A stretch of DNA of 64,000 nt from Castellaniella caeni NBRC 101664 (lineage in GTDB: Bacteria; Pseudomonadota; Gammaproteobacteria; Burkholderiales; Burkholderiaceae_B): the NCBI RefSeq assembly GCF_001592225.1, contig NZ_BCWN01000002.1, forward strand, positions 1 to 64,000, read 5' to 3'. A program made the translations under genes and the position numbers. The notes under the pieces are model-generated. The model did no database searches. It saw nothing but the letters and a program-made list of their open reading frames with translations, and was not told where the DNA came from. Of the stretch, positions 24,593-33,573 are shown piece by piece (position 1 is the stretch's first letter; each line of letters opens with the position of its first letter).

Positions 24593-25837
24593 ATGTCACG
24601 CATAGCAATCGTGGGCGCGGGCCAATCCGGCCTGCCCCTGGCCTTCGGGCTGCTGGAAAAAGGCTACGAAGTCACTGTCGTCACCAACCGCACACCGACG
24701 GACATCCGCCAGGGCAGCATCATGTCGAGCCAGTGCATTTTCGACCCGGCACTGCAGATCGAACGCGACTTGCACATCAACGACTGGGACGATGTCTGCC
24801 CGCCCGTGGAGGGCATCGCTTATACGGTTCCCCACCCGCAAGACCCGACGGCAAAGGCCATCGACTGGAGCGCGCGCCTGCACAAACCGGCTCAGTCGGT
24901 GGATCAGCGCGTGAAGATGGCCGCCTGGCTGGAAAAACTCGAAGCCCAGGGCGGCCAGGTGCTGATCCAGAACGTGGGCGTACCCGAACTGGAAGCGCTC
25001 ACGCAAAATCACGACCTGGTGCTGCTGTCGGCGGGCAAGGGCGACGTGGTGCGGCTCTTCGAGCGCGACGCGACCCGCTCGCCGTTCGACAAGCCGCAGC
25101 GGGCCCTGGCGCTGACCCAGATTCACGGCCTGGAGCCCAAGCCGGACTACTCGCGCGTGTCCTTCAACCTGCTGCCCGGGATCGGCGAGTACTTCGTCTT
25201 TCCCGCCTATACGCTGAGCGGCCCGTGCGACATCATGGTGTTCGAAGGGGTGCCCGGCGGCCCCCTGGATTTCTGGCGCGACGTCCACTCGCCGCAAGAA
25301 CACCTGGCGGCCTCACGGCGTTTTCTGGACACCTATCTGCCCTGGGAAGGCGCCCGCGCCCGCCACGTGGAACTGACCGACAGCAAGAGCGTGCTGGCGG
25401 GCGCGTTCGCCCCCACCGTGCGCAAACCCGTGCTCACCCTGCCCTCGGGCCGCCTGGTGTTCGGCATGGGCGACGCCGTGTGCGTCAACGACCCCATCAC
25501 GGGCCAGGGTTCAAACAACGCCACCAAGGCGGCCAAGGTCTATCTGGACGCCATCCTCGCCCACGGCGACCAGCCCTATACGCGCGGCTGGATGGAGCAG
25601 ACCTTCGAAGCCTTCTGGGACTATGCCCGCTGGGTCGTGGAATGGACGAATTCTCTGCTCACCCCGCCGCCGCCCCAGGCCCTCAAGCTGCTGGGGGCCG
25701 CCAACCAGTCACCCGCGCTGGCGAGCTTCCTGGCTAATGGTTTCAACCACCCACCCGCTTATTTCCCCGCCTGGCACGACATGCAGGCCGCCGAGCGTCT
25801 GATCCAGGAACACCAGCCCGCCACCGCCGCCACCTGA
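24593..25837 (+). CDS. styrene/indole monooxygenase-like flavoprotein (StyA family)
   Basis: 414 residues from ATG 24593 (AAAGGAGAACACAC upstream), the length of StyA. IAIVGAGQSGLPLAFGLLEKG binds FAD; RQGSIMSSQCIFDPA and RLVFGMGDAVCVNDPITGQGSNNA, near 290-312, are family features. Such enzymes use FADH2 supplied by a separate flavin reductase to epoxidise styrene or indole-type double bonds. No flavin reductase gene is in the window, so one must be supplied elsewhere. Substrate specificity is inference. Confidence 0.85.
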   Translation: MSRIAIVGAGQSGLPLAFGLLEKGYEVTVVTNRTPTDIRQGSIMSSQCIFDPALQIERDLHINDWDDVCPPVEGIAYTVPHPQDPTAKAIDWSARLHKPAQSVDQRVKMAAWLEKLEAQGGQVLIQNVGVPELEALTQNHDLVLLSAGKGDVVRLFERDATRSPFDKPQRALALTQIHGLEPKPDYSRVSFNLLPGIGEYFVFPAYTLSGPCDIMVFEGVPGGPLDFWRDVHSPQEHLAASRRFLDTYLPWEGARARHVELTDSKSVLAGAFAPTVRKPVLTLPSGRLVFGMGDAVCVNDPITGQGSNNATKAAKVYLDAILAHGDQPYTRGWMEQTFEAFWDYARWVVEWTNSLLTPPPPQALKLLGAANQSPALASFLANGFNHPPAYFPAWHDMQAAERLIQEHQPATAAT

Positions 25838-25858
25838 TCCCATACCGGAGACCTACCC

Positions 25859-26788
25859 ATGAAGCTCAAGACATGCGCAACGGCGCTGACCCTGGCCCTT
25901 GGCCTTTGCCTGACGGCCCAGGCCAAGGAAGGCGCGGATCAATACCCCAACGGCGCGGAAAACTGGCTGGCCGGAGCCGTGCCGCCCCCCGGCAGCTATT
26001 TCCTCAACTACGCGGGCTACTACAGCGGCAAGCTGCGCGACGGCAATGGCGACAAGGTCGGCGGCGCCAGTGTGGACGCCTGGTTCGACGCGCTGCGCTT
26101 CATTCACATCACCGAGCACCAGATCCTGGGCGGCAACTGGGGCTGGCACATCATCGCGCCGCTGGTGCACCAGCGCATCCGCATGGGCGGCGGCGCGGAT
26201 ACGGAGTCCAGCCTGGGGGACATCACCATCAGCCCCTTCATTTTGTCCTGGCATCGGGGCAGCTGGCACTGGGTGGCGGCCCTGGATGTCTACGCCCCCA
26301 CGGGCGACTATCACTCCGGCGAGCCGCGGCGCAGCATCGGCGCCAACTACTGGAGCTTCGAGCCGGTCTTTGCCGCCACGTACCTCAATGCGCAGGGCTG
26401 GGAGGCTTCGGCCAAATTCATGTACAACATGAAGACCACCAACACCTCGTTCAGCCCGGTCAAGGGCGGCCCGAAAATGGACTACCGCTCGGGCGACGAA
26501 TTTCATGCCGATTTCCTGCTGGGCAAGCATTTCGGCCCCTGGGCCGTGGGGGTCTCGGGCTACTACCTGCAGCAGACCACCAACGATGAACTCGACGGCC
26601 AGGCGATCTCCCCGGCGCTGGGCCCCTGGTCCGAAGGCCGCAAGGGACGCGTGCTGGCCTTCGGCCCCAGCGTCAACTACACCACCAAGAAGGGCCTGCA
26701 ACTCACCGCGCAATGGCAACACGAAACCCTGGTGGAAAACCGTTTTGGCGGCGACAAATTCTGGCTCAAGCTCGTCATGCCGCTCTGA
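25859..26788 (+). CDS. outer-membrane channel, SphA/meta-pathway phenol-degradation family
   Basis: 309 residues with a signal peptide (about 1-22, cleaved after TAQA). AENWLAGAVPPPGSYFLNYAGYYSG near the start and alternating hydrophobic beta-strand patterns ending in an aromatic/leucine terminus (FWLKLVMPL) are those of the outer-membrane proteins encoded in aromatic-degradation operons. It probably admits a hydrophobic substrate. It begins 21 bases after the monooxygenase. Confidence 0.75.
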   Translation: MKLKTCATALTLALGLCLTAQAKEGADQYPNGAENWLAGAVPPPGSYFLNYAGYYSGKLRDGNGDKVGGASVDAWFDALRFIHITEHQILGGNWGWHIIAPLVHQRIRMGGGADTESSLGDITISPFILSWHRGSWHWVAALDVYAPTGDYHSGEPRRSIGANYWSFEPVFAATYLNAQGWEASAKFMYNMKTTNTSFSPVKGGPKMDYRSGDEFHADFLLGKHFGPWAVGVSGYYLQQTTNDELDGQAISPALGPWSEGRKGRVLAFGPSVNYTTKKGLQLTAQWQHETLVENRFGGDKFWLKLVMPL

Positions 26789-26886
26789 ACACCGTCCCCT
26801 CGTCATCATCCGCGCATGGCACACACGCCGCGCCGTGCGCGGCATCCCTGGCGCCAGACCCCGCCATTTTCTCCCGGAGACCCCTC

Positions 26887-27678
26887 ATGAGCATCGACAC
26901 TTCGGCTTTCCTGCCCGCGCTGGCCACCCGACTGGCCTCGGGCCAGATTCGCGTGATCGACCTGACCCAGACCCTGAGCCCCTCATTCCCGGCCCTGCAG
27001 TTGCCGCCGCAGTTCGGCCAAGTGCAAGGTTTCCAGATTGAACGCATCTCGTGCTACGACGAGGCGGGCCCGGCCTGGTACTGGAACAACTTCTCGTGCG
27101 GCGAGCACACGGGCACCCACTTCGACGCACCCGCCCACTGGATCACGGGCCGCGAGCACCCCGACAACAGCGTCGATACCATTCCAGCACACCAATTCGT
27201 CGCGCCCGCCGTGGTGATCGACGCCAGCGCCGAAGTCGCCACCGATGACGACTGGTTGCTGACAGCCGATTTTCTCAAAGCCTGGGAGCAGCGCCACGGC
27301 CGCATACCCCAGGGCGCCTGGGTGCTGTTTCGCACCGATTGGTCGCTGCGCGCGCAAGACGCCCAGGCCTTTCTCAACATGCGCGAAGACGGCGCGCACA
27401 CGCCCGGCCCCACCCAGGAGGCGGTGGAATGGATGATCCACGAGCGCGCCGTGCACGGCTTCGGCGTCGAGACCATCAACACCGATGCGGGGCAATCCCA
27501 TGCCTGGCCCACGGCCTACCCCTGCCATACGCTGATGCACGGCGCCAACCGCTACGGCCTGCAATGTCTGAAGAATCTGGATCAGCTGCCGCCGCAAGGG
27601 GCGCTCATTCTGTCGGCGCCGCTGAAGATCGAGGGCGGTTCAGGCAGTCCCCTGCGCGTTCTGGCCCTGGTGGAGTGA
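26887..27678 (+). CDS. cyclase-family hydrolase (kynurenine formamidase / isatin hydrolase-like)
   Basis: 263 residues from ATG 26887, GGAGA upstream. The metal-binding motif HTGTHFDAPAH at residues 74-84 (H74, H78, D80, H84) is that of the cyclase superfamily. IDLTQTLSP, the PAWYWN segment before it, TLMHGANRYGL and the end APLKIEGGSGSPLRVLAL recall isatin hydrolase more than bacterial kynurenine formamidase. It would open a cyclic amide or anhydride-like ring, Mn-dependent. Isatin as substrate is a hypothesis supported by the indole-type monooxygenase two genes upstream. Confidence 0.8.
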   Translation: MSIDTSAFLPALATRLASGQIRVIDLTQTLSPSFPALQLPPQFGQVQGFQIERISCYDEAGPAWYWNNFSCGEHTGTHFDAPAHWITGREHPDNSVDTIPAHQFVAPAVVIDASAEVATDDDWLLTADFLKAWEQRHGRIPQGAWVLFRTDWSLRAQDAQAFLNMREDGAHTPGPTQEAVEWMIHERAVHGFGVETINTDAGQSHAWPTAYPCHTLMHGANRYGLQCLKNLDQLPPQGALILSAPLKIEGGSGSPLRVLALVE

Positions 27679-27681
27679 GGC

Positions 27682-29289
27682 ATGAACACAGGCGCGGTTC
27701 CTCATGTGATCTTCGTCGGCAGCGGCATCAATTCGCTGGTGGGCGCGGCCCTGCTGGCGCTGCGCGGCAAACGGGTGCTGGTACTCGAACGCAATGCGCG
27801 CGCGGGCGGCTGCATCCGCACCGAAGAACTGTTTCCGGGCTACCACCACGAGGTGATGTCTTCCTGGTATCCGCTCTTCGTCGGCAGCCCCGGCTACGCC
27901 GAGCTGCGCCCGGCGCTGGAAGCCGCCGGCGTCACGTTTCTGTACTCGGACTACGCCACCGGCCTGGCGCAGCCCGATGGCCAGGCGCTGGCGCTGCGGC
28001 AAGATCTTGCCGATGCGGTACGGCGCCTCGAAGCGCTCGCGCCCGGCGACGGCAAGGCGCTCGAAGCCGCCGCGGCCCAGCTGTTCGGCACCGACGCCGC
28101 GTTGACGTTCGGCCTGCTGGGCCAGAATCTGTACGGACGCGGCCTGCTCAAGCTGCTGTTCAAAGAATGGCGTAAACGCGGCGTGGACGGCCTGGCCGCC
28201 TATGCCGCGCGGGCACTGGAAAGCTTCCGTCGCTGGTCGGAACACGCCTTGCAGTCGGCCCAGTCCCGGGCGCTGATGGCACCCTGGACGCTGCACTCGG
28301 GGCTGGGCCCGGACGACGCCTCATCCGCCCTGATTGGCAAACTGACGCTGGCCGCCGTCGTCAGCGCGGGCATGCCCGTGGTCAAGGGTGGCGGCTCGCG
28401 CCTGGTTGAAGCGCTCGTGCGCATCATCGAACAGCACGGCGGACAGCTGCTGACCGACGCCCAGGCCCAGCGTATCGAACTGCATGGCCAGGGTCGGCGG
28501 CAGCGTGCCAACAGCGTGCAGCTGACCGACGGGCGCCGCTTTCAGGCCCAAGAGGCCGTGGTCTGCAACGTCACGCCCCAACAGCTCTACGGCCGCCTGC
28601 TGCCCCAGGCCCCGGAGGCCATCCAGGCGCACGCCGCCGCTTACCGCTACGGGCGCGGGGACATGCAGATCCACTTTGCGCTCAACGCGCCGCCCGCATG
28701 GCGCAACCCCGAACTGCTGCAAGTGCCCCTGGTGCACCTGACCGAGAGTCTGGAGCAGGTCTGCGCCTCGGTCACGGCAGCCAACAATGGCTGGCTGCCC
28801 GAGCGTCCGACCCTGGGCATCGGCCAGCCCGTGGCCGTCGATGCATCACGCGCGCCGGCGGGCGCCTGGATACTCTGGATTCAGATGCAGGAGCTGCCCA
28901 GCCGTATCAAGGGCGACGTCGCCGGACAGATTGACGTCCCGGCGGACGGCCGCTGGACGGAGGCGGTGCGCGAGGCCTTTGCCGACCGGGTGCAGCAGCG
29001 CCTGGAAACCGTGATGCCGGGGCTGCAGGCGCGCATCGTGGGGCGGCGGGCCTATTCGCCCGCGGATCTGGAAGCACTGAACTGCAACCTGGTGGGCGGC
29101 GACCCCTATTCCGGCATCTGTTCGCCCGACCAGTTCTTCTGGCTCAGGCCCTTTGCCGGCAGCCACGGCGCGCGCGGCAACCACACGCACGTGCGCAATG
29201 TCTACCACGTGGGAGCCAGCAGCCACCCCGGGCCAGGCCTGGGCGCGGGCTCCGGCTGCCTGGTGGCCGACATGATTGCCCCCCGCTAA
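27682..29289 (+). CDS. NAD(P)/FAD-dependent oxidoreductase, carotenoid-desaturase-like
   Basis: 535 residues, starting four bases after the cyclase gene. FAD site FVGSGINSLVGAALLALRGKRVLVLERNARAGG at the N-terminus, KGGGSRLVEALVRIIEQHGG in the middle and VGASSHPGPGLGAGSGC at the end are the CrtI/amine-oxidase-like pattern. The rest of the gene order does not suggest carotenoid synthesis; a dehydrogenation of the pathway intermediate is more likely. Last gene of the plus-strand run, convergent with the AraC regulator. Confidence 0.8.
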   Translation: MNTGAVPHVIFVGSGINSLVGAALLALRGKRVLVLERNARAGGCIRTEELFPGYHHEVMSSWYPLFVGSPGYAELRPALEAAGVTFLYSDYATGLAQPDGQALALRQDLADAVRRLEALAPGDGKALEAAAAQLFGTDAALTFGLLGQNLYGRGLLKLLFKEWRKRGVDGLAAYAARALESFRRWSEHALQSAQSRALMAPWTLHSGLGPDDASSALIGKLTLAAVVSAGMPVVKGGGSRLVEALVRIIEQHGGQLLTDAQAQRIELHGQGRRQRANSVQLTDGRRFQAQEAVVCNVTPQQLYGRLLPQAPEAIQAHAAAYRYGRGDMQIHFALNAPPAWRNPELLQVPLVHLTESLEQVCASVTAANNGWLPERPTLGIGQPVAVDASRAPAGAWILWIQMQELPSRIKGDVAGQIDVPADGRWTEAVREAFADRVQQRLETVMPGLQARIVGRRAYSPADLEALNCNLVGGDPYSGICSPDQFFWLRPFAGSHGARGNHTHVRNVYHVGASSHPGPGLGAGSGCLVADMIAPR

Positions 29290-29346
29290 AACCGCAGCCA
29301 CGCCCCCCGACGCCCGCGCTTCATGAACCGGGGGCGGCGGGGGCGA

Positions 29347-30360
29347 CTAAGCGCGGCGGCGCAGGGTCTGGCCGGGCGTTTCGCCATAGCGGCGCTTGTA
29401 GTCGGTGCTGAAGCGCCCCATGTGCGAGAAGCCCCAGCGCAAGGCGACCCCTGTCACGTTGCCTGTGGCGCCGCCCAGCAGCTCGGCGCGCACCCGCTGC
29501 AGGCGCAGATCGCGCAAATAATTCATGGGGCTGGTGCCGAGAAAATCCCGAAAACCGGCGTACAGGCTGCGTACGCTGATGCCCGCCACCAGAGCGAGCT
29601 GTTCGACCGAGACGGGTTCGTGCGCATGCGCCTGAAGATAATCCTGGGCGCGGCGCACGTGCCGCGGCAAAATCGTGGTGCAGCGCACTGGCGGCGCGTC
29701 GGTATAGTTGTGCCGGTGCGCCGCCAGCAGCACCGAGGCTGCCAGTTGTTCGACGCTGGAGACTACAAGCTTGTGCTGCGAGAAATCGGGGCACTGCGCT
29801 GCGCAATCGGCCAGGTACGCAAGCAGGCTGCGCCAGGGGAAGCTCTCTCGCCAGCGAAAGCCCAGGTCGAAGCGCAGCGGCGCATCGAGCGGATGTCCAA
29901 GCAGACCCACCAGGGTACGCTCAAGCAAAGAGCCCGACAGCCGCAGCATGAGCTGGTCGTTGCCAGCGCCCCAGTGCATATGCACCTCGTCATCCGGATT
30001 GAGCACCGAGGCCAGCTCGGTATCGGAATCAATGGCCTGCCCGCCACTGCGGATGTCGGCGCAGCCATGGAGCGGCATCTGCACCAGGAAAAAGTCACCC
30101 AGCGGATCGGGCTCGATACACACGGCGGCGCCATAGCGCAAATGGCTGAGCGACACCTCGCCCAGACCGAAGTGATGCATGGCGGCATCCAGGCTTTTGC
30201 CGCTGCCCGGCACGCGCAGGCGGTGGGACTGCATGACGCCGCTGACCCGCAGCTGGGTTTCTTCGAGGTCGCCCGACGCGAACAGCAGGCGATCCGGACA
30301 ATCGAGCAAGTGGCAGATGGCCGTGGGCATTCGTCCCGGCCCGCTATGCGAAGTCAGCAT
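29347..30360 (-). CDS. AraC-family regulator with XylS-type sensor domain
   Basis: 337 residues. The N-terminal 200 residues form the AraC-type ligand-binding domain of the XylS/AndR-like group (DFFLVQMPLHGCADI). The C-terminal double helix-turn-helix reads VEQLALVAGISVRSLYAGFRDFLGTSP, then VALRWGFSHMGRFSTDYKRRYGETP. Regulators of this group usually activate aromatic or alkane catabolic operons. Its position facing the end of the catabolic operon suggests it controls that operon. Confidence 0.85.
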   Translation of the reverse strand: MLTSHSGPGRMPTAICHLLDCPDRLLFASGDLEETQLRVSGVMQSHRLRVPGSGKSLDAAMHHFGLGEVSLSHLRYGAAVCIEPDPLGDFFLVQMPLHGCADIRSGGQAIDSDTELASVLNPDDEVHMHWGAGNDQLMLRLSGSLLERTLVGLLGHPLDAPLRFDLGFRWRESFPWRSLLAYLADCAAQCPDFSQHKLVVSSVEQLAASVLLAAHRHNYTDAPPVRCTTILPRHVRRAQDYLQAHAHEPVSVEQLALVAGISVRSLYAGFRDFLGTSPMNYLRDLRLQRVRAELLGGATGNVTGVALRWGFSHMGRFSTDYKRRYGETPGQTLRRRA

Positions 30361-30542
30361 GTGAAATCCTCACCATCCGACTCTTATAGCGGCCCCCTGT
30401 TCTTAACATCCATCAAGAAAAACCCTGAGCCGATCCCGGCGCCTGGCCGCTGACCGCGGCTGCTATCCGCATGCTGCAGACTCGTGTGCGCAACGGCCCG
30501 ACAGCGCGCAGGAAGCCGGTGGCGGCTGCATCCCGGCGCGTG

Positions 30543-31460
30543 TCAGCCCGCGTTCGCCAGCGCGCAGCGGGCGGCGGCGAGATCCCAGGCGGCGCAGCCC
30601 ACGGATTTGAAAACAGCGGGCTGGCGCGCGGGCTGGCGCCCCATGACCAGATCGGCCAGGCTGTGGACGGATGCCCAGTCGATGCCGGCCTGGATGAAGT
30701 CGCCCGCCTCGTGGCGCGCGCCCACCAGGTCATCGACGTACAGGGCGCTGGCGCCCAGGGTGCGGGCACCGATCTCGGCCAGGTCTTCGCGGTAGGCCCC
30801 CACGCCGATCACCAGGCGTTCGGGACGAGCGGCCTCGTCGTAGATGGGCCGCGCGCTGGTCGTGGCGGTGATGAGCAGATCGGCCGCGGCGGCAACCGTG
30901 TCCGCGGCGCGCACCCGTCCGTCGGCAAAGCCCTGCGCAAAAGCCTGCGCCTGAGCAAGCGTGCGCCCAATGACGTCGATGCGGACGTCCGGGTACAGCG
31001 CCAGCAAGGCCTCGGCATGGACGTGGGCCTGGGCCCCGGTGCCAAAGATGGCCGCGTGGCGCGGCGCCGGCGCGGGCAGCAGGTACTGCACCCCCAGCAT
31101 CGACACCGCGGCCGTGCGCCGGGTGGTGACGGTGGGGCCGTCGAGCAGCAGGCGCAGCTGTCCGGTGACGCTGTCGTAGACTGACACCACGCCGTTGAGC
31201 GTGGGCAAGCCCAGCGCGCGGTTGGCCGGGGTGATGTTGGCCAGCTTGTGGATGCTGACGTCGGGCGCCGTGGCCGGCATGGACAGCATGGTGCCGCTTT
31301 CCGTGGGCAGCGGCACCGCCTGCCGGGCGGGGGCCTGGATGCGGCCCGCCGCGAGATCCTGGGCGGCCTGCGCCAATGCCTGCATCAGCGGGGCGAAAGG
31401 CAGCAGCGCGCGGGTGCGGGCGGCGTCGGCGTATTGAACCGGGGTCGTCGAAGAAGGCAT
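30543..31460 (-). CDS. ornithine cyclodeaminase-family imino acid reductase (LhpI-like)
   Basis: 305 residues, AGGAG upstream. Rossmann site HAAIFGTGAQAHVHAEALL near 137, LTNGVV-like PTLNGVVSVYDSVTGQL and the TTRRTAAVSMLG loop are those of the OCD/mu-crystallin family. Members with this pattern reduce delta1-pyrroline-2-carboxylate or delta1-piperideine-2-carboxylate to L-proline or L-pipecolate. Last gene of the D-amino/imino-acid operon; with the FAD dehydrogenase two genes upstream it could invert a D-imino or D-amino acid. Confidence 0.75.
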   Translation of the reverse strand: MPSSTTPVQYADAARTRALLPFAPLMQALAQAAQDLAAGRIQAPARQAVPLPTESGTMLSMPATAPDVSIHKLANITPANRALGLPTLNGVVSVYDSVTGQLRLLLDGPTVTTRRTAAVSMLGVQYLLPAPAPRHAAIFGTGAQAHVHAEALLALYPDVRIDVIGRTLAQAQAFAQGFADGRVRAADTVAAAADLLITATTSARPIYDEAARPERLVIGVGAYREDLAEIGARTLGASALYVDDLVGARHEAGDFIQAGIDWASVHSLADLVMGRQPARQPAVFKSVGCAAWDLAAARCALANAG

Positions 31461-31478
31461 GGTCAGCAGCTCCTGGCG

Positions 31479-32279
31479 CTACAAGATTTGCCGCAGGAAC
31501 GTCTGCGCGCGTTCCGTGCGTGGGGAATCGAAAAACTCGCCGGGTGCGGTATCTTCCAGCAGGTGTCCTTCGTCCAGAAACAGGATGCGCTCGGCCACGC
31601 GCCGGGCAAAGCCCATTTCGTGCGTGACGCACAGCATGGTCATCCCGGTCTGCGCCAGACGCACCATGACTTCGAGCACCTCTTTGACCATCTCGGGGTC
31701 GAGCGCCGCCGTGGGCTCGTCAAAGAGCATGATTTCCGGTTCGAGGCAGATGGCGCGGGCAATGGCCACGCGCTGCTGCTGGCCGCCCGAAAGCTGGGTG
31801 GGATACTTGGCGGCCTGGTTGGCGATGCCCACCTGGTCGAGATAATGCAGGGCGCACTCGGCGGCGGCCTGCTTGCCCAGCTTCTTGACCGAGCGCAGCG
31901 CCAGCGTGCAATTGTCGAGCACCGACATGTGCGGAAACAGATTGAAGTGCTGAAACACCATGCCCACCTTGCGCAACGCCTGGGTCGCGGCGGGCGAGGC
32001 CTGGCCGAGATCGGCCCCCAGCACGGCCAGGTGTCCCTGGTCGATGCGTTCGAGCTGGTTGACGCAGCGGATGAGCGTCGATTTGCCCGAACCCGACGGG
32101 CCGCACAGCACAATGCGCTCGCCGCGCGCCACCTGCAGATCGATCGCGTGCAGCGCCTGATAGTTGCCGTACCACTTGTTCACCTGGCGCATCTCGACCA
32201 CGGGCGCCGCCTGCGCGGCGTCTGGCCGGGCCGCGGCCGACGAGGAGGAATGCGCGGAATCGGAAGCAGTATCGTTCAT
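31479..32279 (-). CDS. polar amino acid ABC transporter ATP-binding protein
   Basis: 266 residues. Walker A GPSGSGKSTLIRC, Q-loop VFQHFNLFPHM, signature LSGGQQQR, Walker B IMLFDEPTAALDPEM and switch THEMGF identify a GlnQ/HisP-type subunit. An extra 30 Ala/Ser-rich residues precede the domain. It begins 13 bases after the FAD oxidoreductase. Confidence 0.9.
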   Translation of the reverse strand: MNDTASDSAHSSSSAAARPDAAQAAPVVEMRQVNKWYGNYQALHAIDLQVARGERIVLCGPSGSGKSTLIRCVNQLERIDQGHLAVLGADLGQASPAATQALRKVGMVFQHFNLFPHMSVLDNCTLALRSVKKLGKQAAAECALHYLDQVGIANQAAKYPTQLSGGQQQRVAIARAICLEPEIMLFDEPTAALDPEMVKEVLEVMVRLAQTGMTMLCVTHEMGFARRVAERILFLDEGHLLEDTAPGEFFDSPRTERAQTFLRQIL

Positions 32280-32292
32280 GCCAAGCGTGGGG

Positions 32293-33561
32293 TCACAAGA
32301 AACGGGCGGCGCGGTAAGGCGCGGGGTTGGTGAGAGGGGTTTCGCGCGTCATCAGTTCGGCCAGCAGGCGGCCCGACACCGCCCCCAGCGTCATGCCATG
32401 GTGCGCATGGCCAAAGTTCAGCCACAGCCCTGGATGCCGCGGCGCGGGGCCGATGATGGGCCGCATGTCCGGCAGGCAGGGGCGCCGCCCCATCCAGGGT
32501 TGGGCTTCGATGGCCGCGCCCAGCGGAAAGATGTGGCTTGCCAGCGCGTGGGCGCGGCGGATCTGCGTGGTCGAGGGCGCGGCCCCCGGCCGGGCCAGCT
32601 CGATGCCCGTGGTCAGGCGGATGCCCTGCCGCATGGGGGCCAGCACGTAGCCACCCGCCGAATCGCAGATCGGGCGCGTCAACGCGGGGGCGTCGGCGCG
32701 CGGCTGGTAATGCAGGTGATAGCCGCGCTTGAGCGCCAGCGGAAAACGGTAGCCCAGGGGTTCGAGCAGCGCCGGAGAATCCGGCCCCAGCGCCACCACC
32801 AGGTCGGTGGCCGCATAGGCCTGCGCCCCGGCCACCACCCGCCACCCTGTGCCTGTGGGCTCGATGCGCTGCGCACAGGCGGTCAGCAGCTGCCCGCCGC
32901 CCGCCTCGAACAGCTGCGCGTATCCCCGCACCAGTTCGCCCGGCGCGGTGATCGTCCAGGGGTCGAGCCAATGCACGCCGCCGCGCAAGGCGGGCAGCAC
33001 GCCCGGTTCACGCGCGCGCAGAGCCTGGGCATCCAGCACCTCGAAGCGCAGGCCGTGCGCGCTCAGCGCGCGTGCCTCGGCGGCGGCCTGTTCCAGGCCG
33101 CGCGCTTTGCGGTAGACGTCGATCCAGCCATCTTGCCGGATGAGCCGCTCCAGCCCCGCCGCCTCGATGAAGGGCTGGTGCTCGCGGATGCTGCCTTCAA
33201 TGAGCGGCAGCATGTCGCGCGCCGCCGCCGCGAGCGCGCGTGGCGCCGACTCGCGCCAGTAGCGCCACAGCCAGCGCGCCAAGCCCGGCAGGGCGTCGAG
33301 CCGGTAGCAGACGTCGGCCTCGCGATTGAACGCGTAGCGCAAGATGCGCTTGAAATCGTGCGGGAAGGCATAAGGGACGACGCTGGAGCGCTCGATGAGC
33401 CCGGCATTGCCATAGCTGGTGCCCGAGCCTGGCTCTGCCTGGTCGAGCAGGCAGACCCGGCGGCCCCGCTGCCGCAGGTGCAGCGCAGTGCATACGCCGA
33501 TGATGCCCGCCCCCAGGACGATGACGTCGTACGCGGGCGGCTGCGCGGTGGTTGGTGTCAT
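32293..33561 (-). CDS. FAD-dependent D-amino-acid dehydrogenase-like oxidoreductase
   Basis: 422 residues. VIVLGAGIIGVCTALHLRQRGRRVCLLDQ binds FAD; EPGSGTSYGNAGLI follows, as in DadA-type dehydrogenases; near the C-terminus GRRPCLPDMRPIIGPAPRHPGLWLNFGHAHHGMTL is the second FAD-contact block. It oxidises a D-amino or cyclic imino acid to the imine, passing electrons to quinone. Placed between the permease and ATPase genes of one operon. Confidence 0.85.
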   Translation of the reverse strand: MTPTTAQPPAYDVIVLGAGIIGVCTALHLRQRGRRVCLLDQAEPGSGTSYGNAGLIERSSVVPYAFPHDFKRILRYAFNREADVCYRLDALPGLARWLWRYWRESAPRALAAAARDMLPLIEGSIREHQPFIEAAGLERLIRQDGWIDVYRKARGLEQAAAEARALSAHGLRFEVLDAQALRAREPGVLPALRGGVHWLDPWTITAPGELVRGYAQLFEAGGGQLLTACAQRIEPTGTGWRVVAGAQAYAATDLVVALGPDSPALLEPLGYRFPLALKRGYHLHYQPRADAPALTRPICDSAGGYVLAPMRQGIRLTTGIELARPGAAPSTTQIRRAHALASHIFPLGAAIEAQPWMGRRPCLPDMRPIIGPAPRHPGLWLNFGHAHHGMTLGAVSGRLLAELMTRETPLTNPAPYRAARFL

Positions 33562-33573
33562 GCGGCGCCCCCC

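Noticed and set aside
27682-29289. Carotenoid biosynthesis gene
   Set aside because: No crtB, crtE or other carotenoid gene nearby; the CrtI-like fold is shared by many FAD oxidoreductases.
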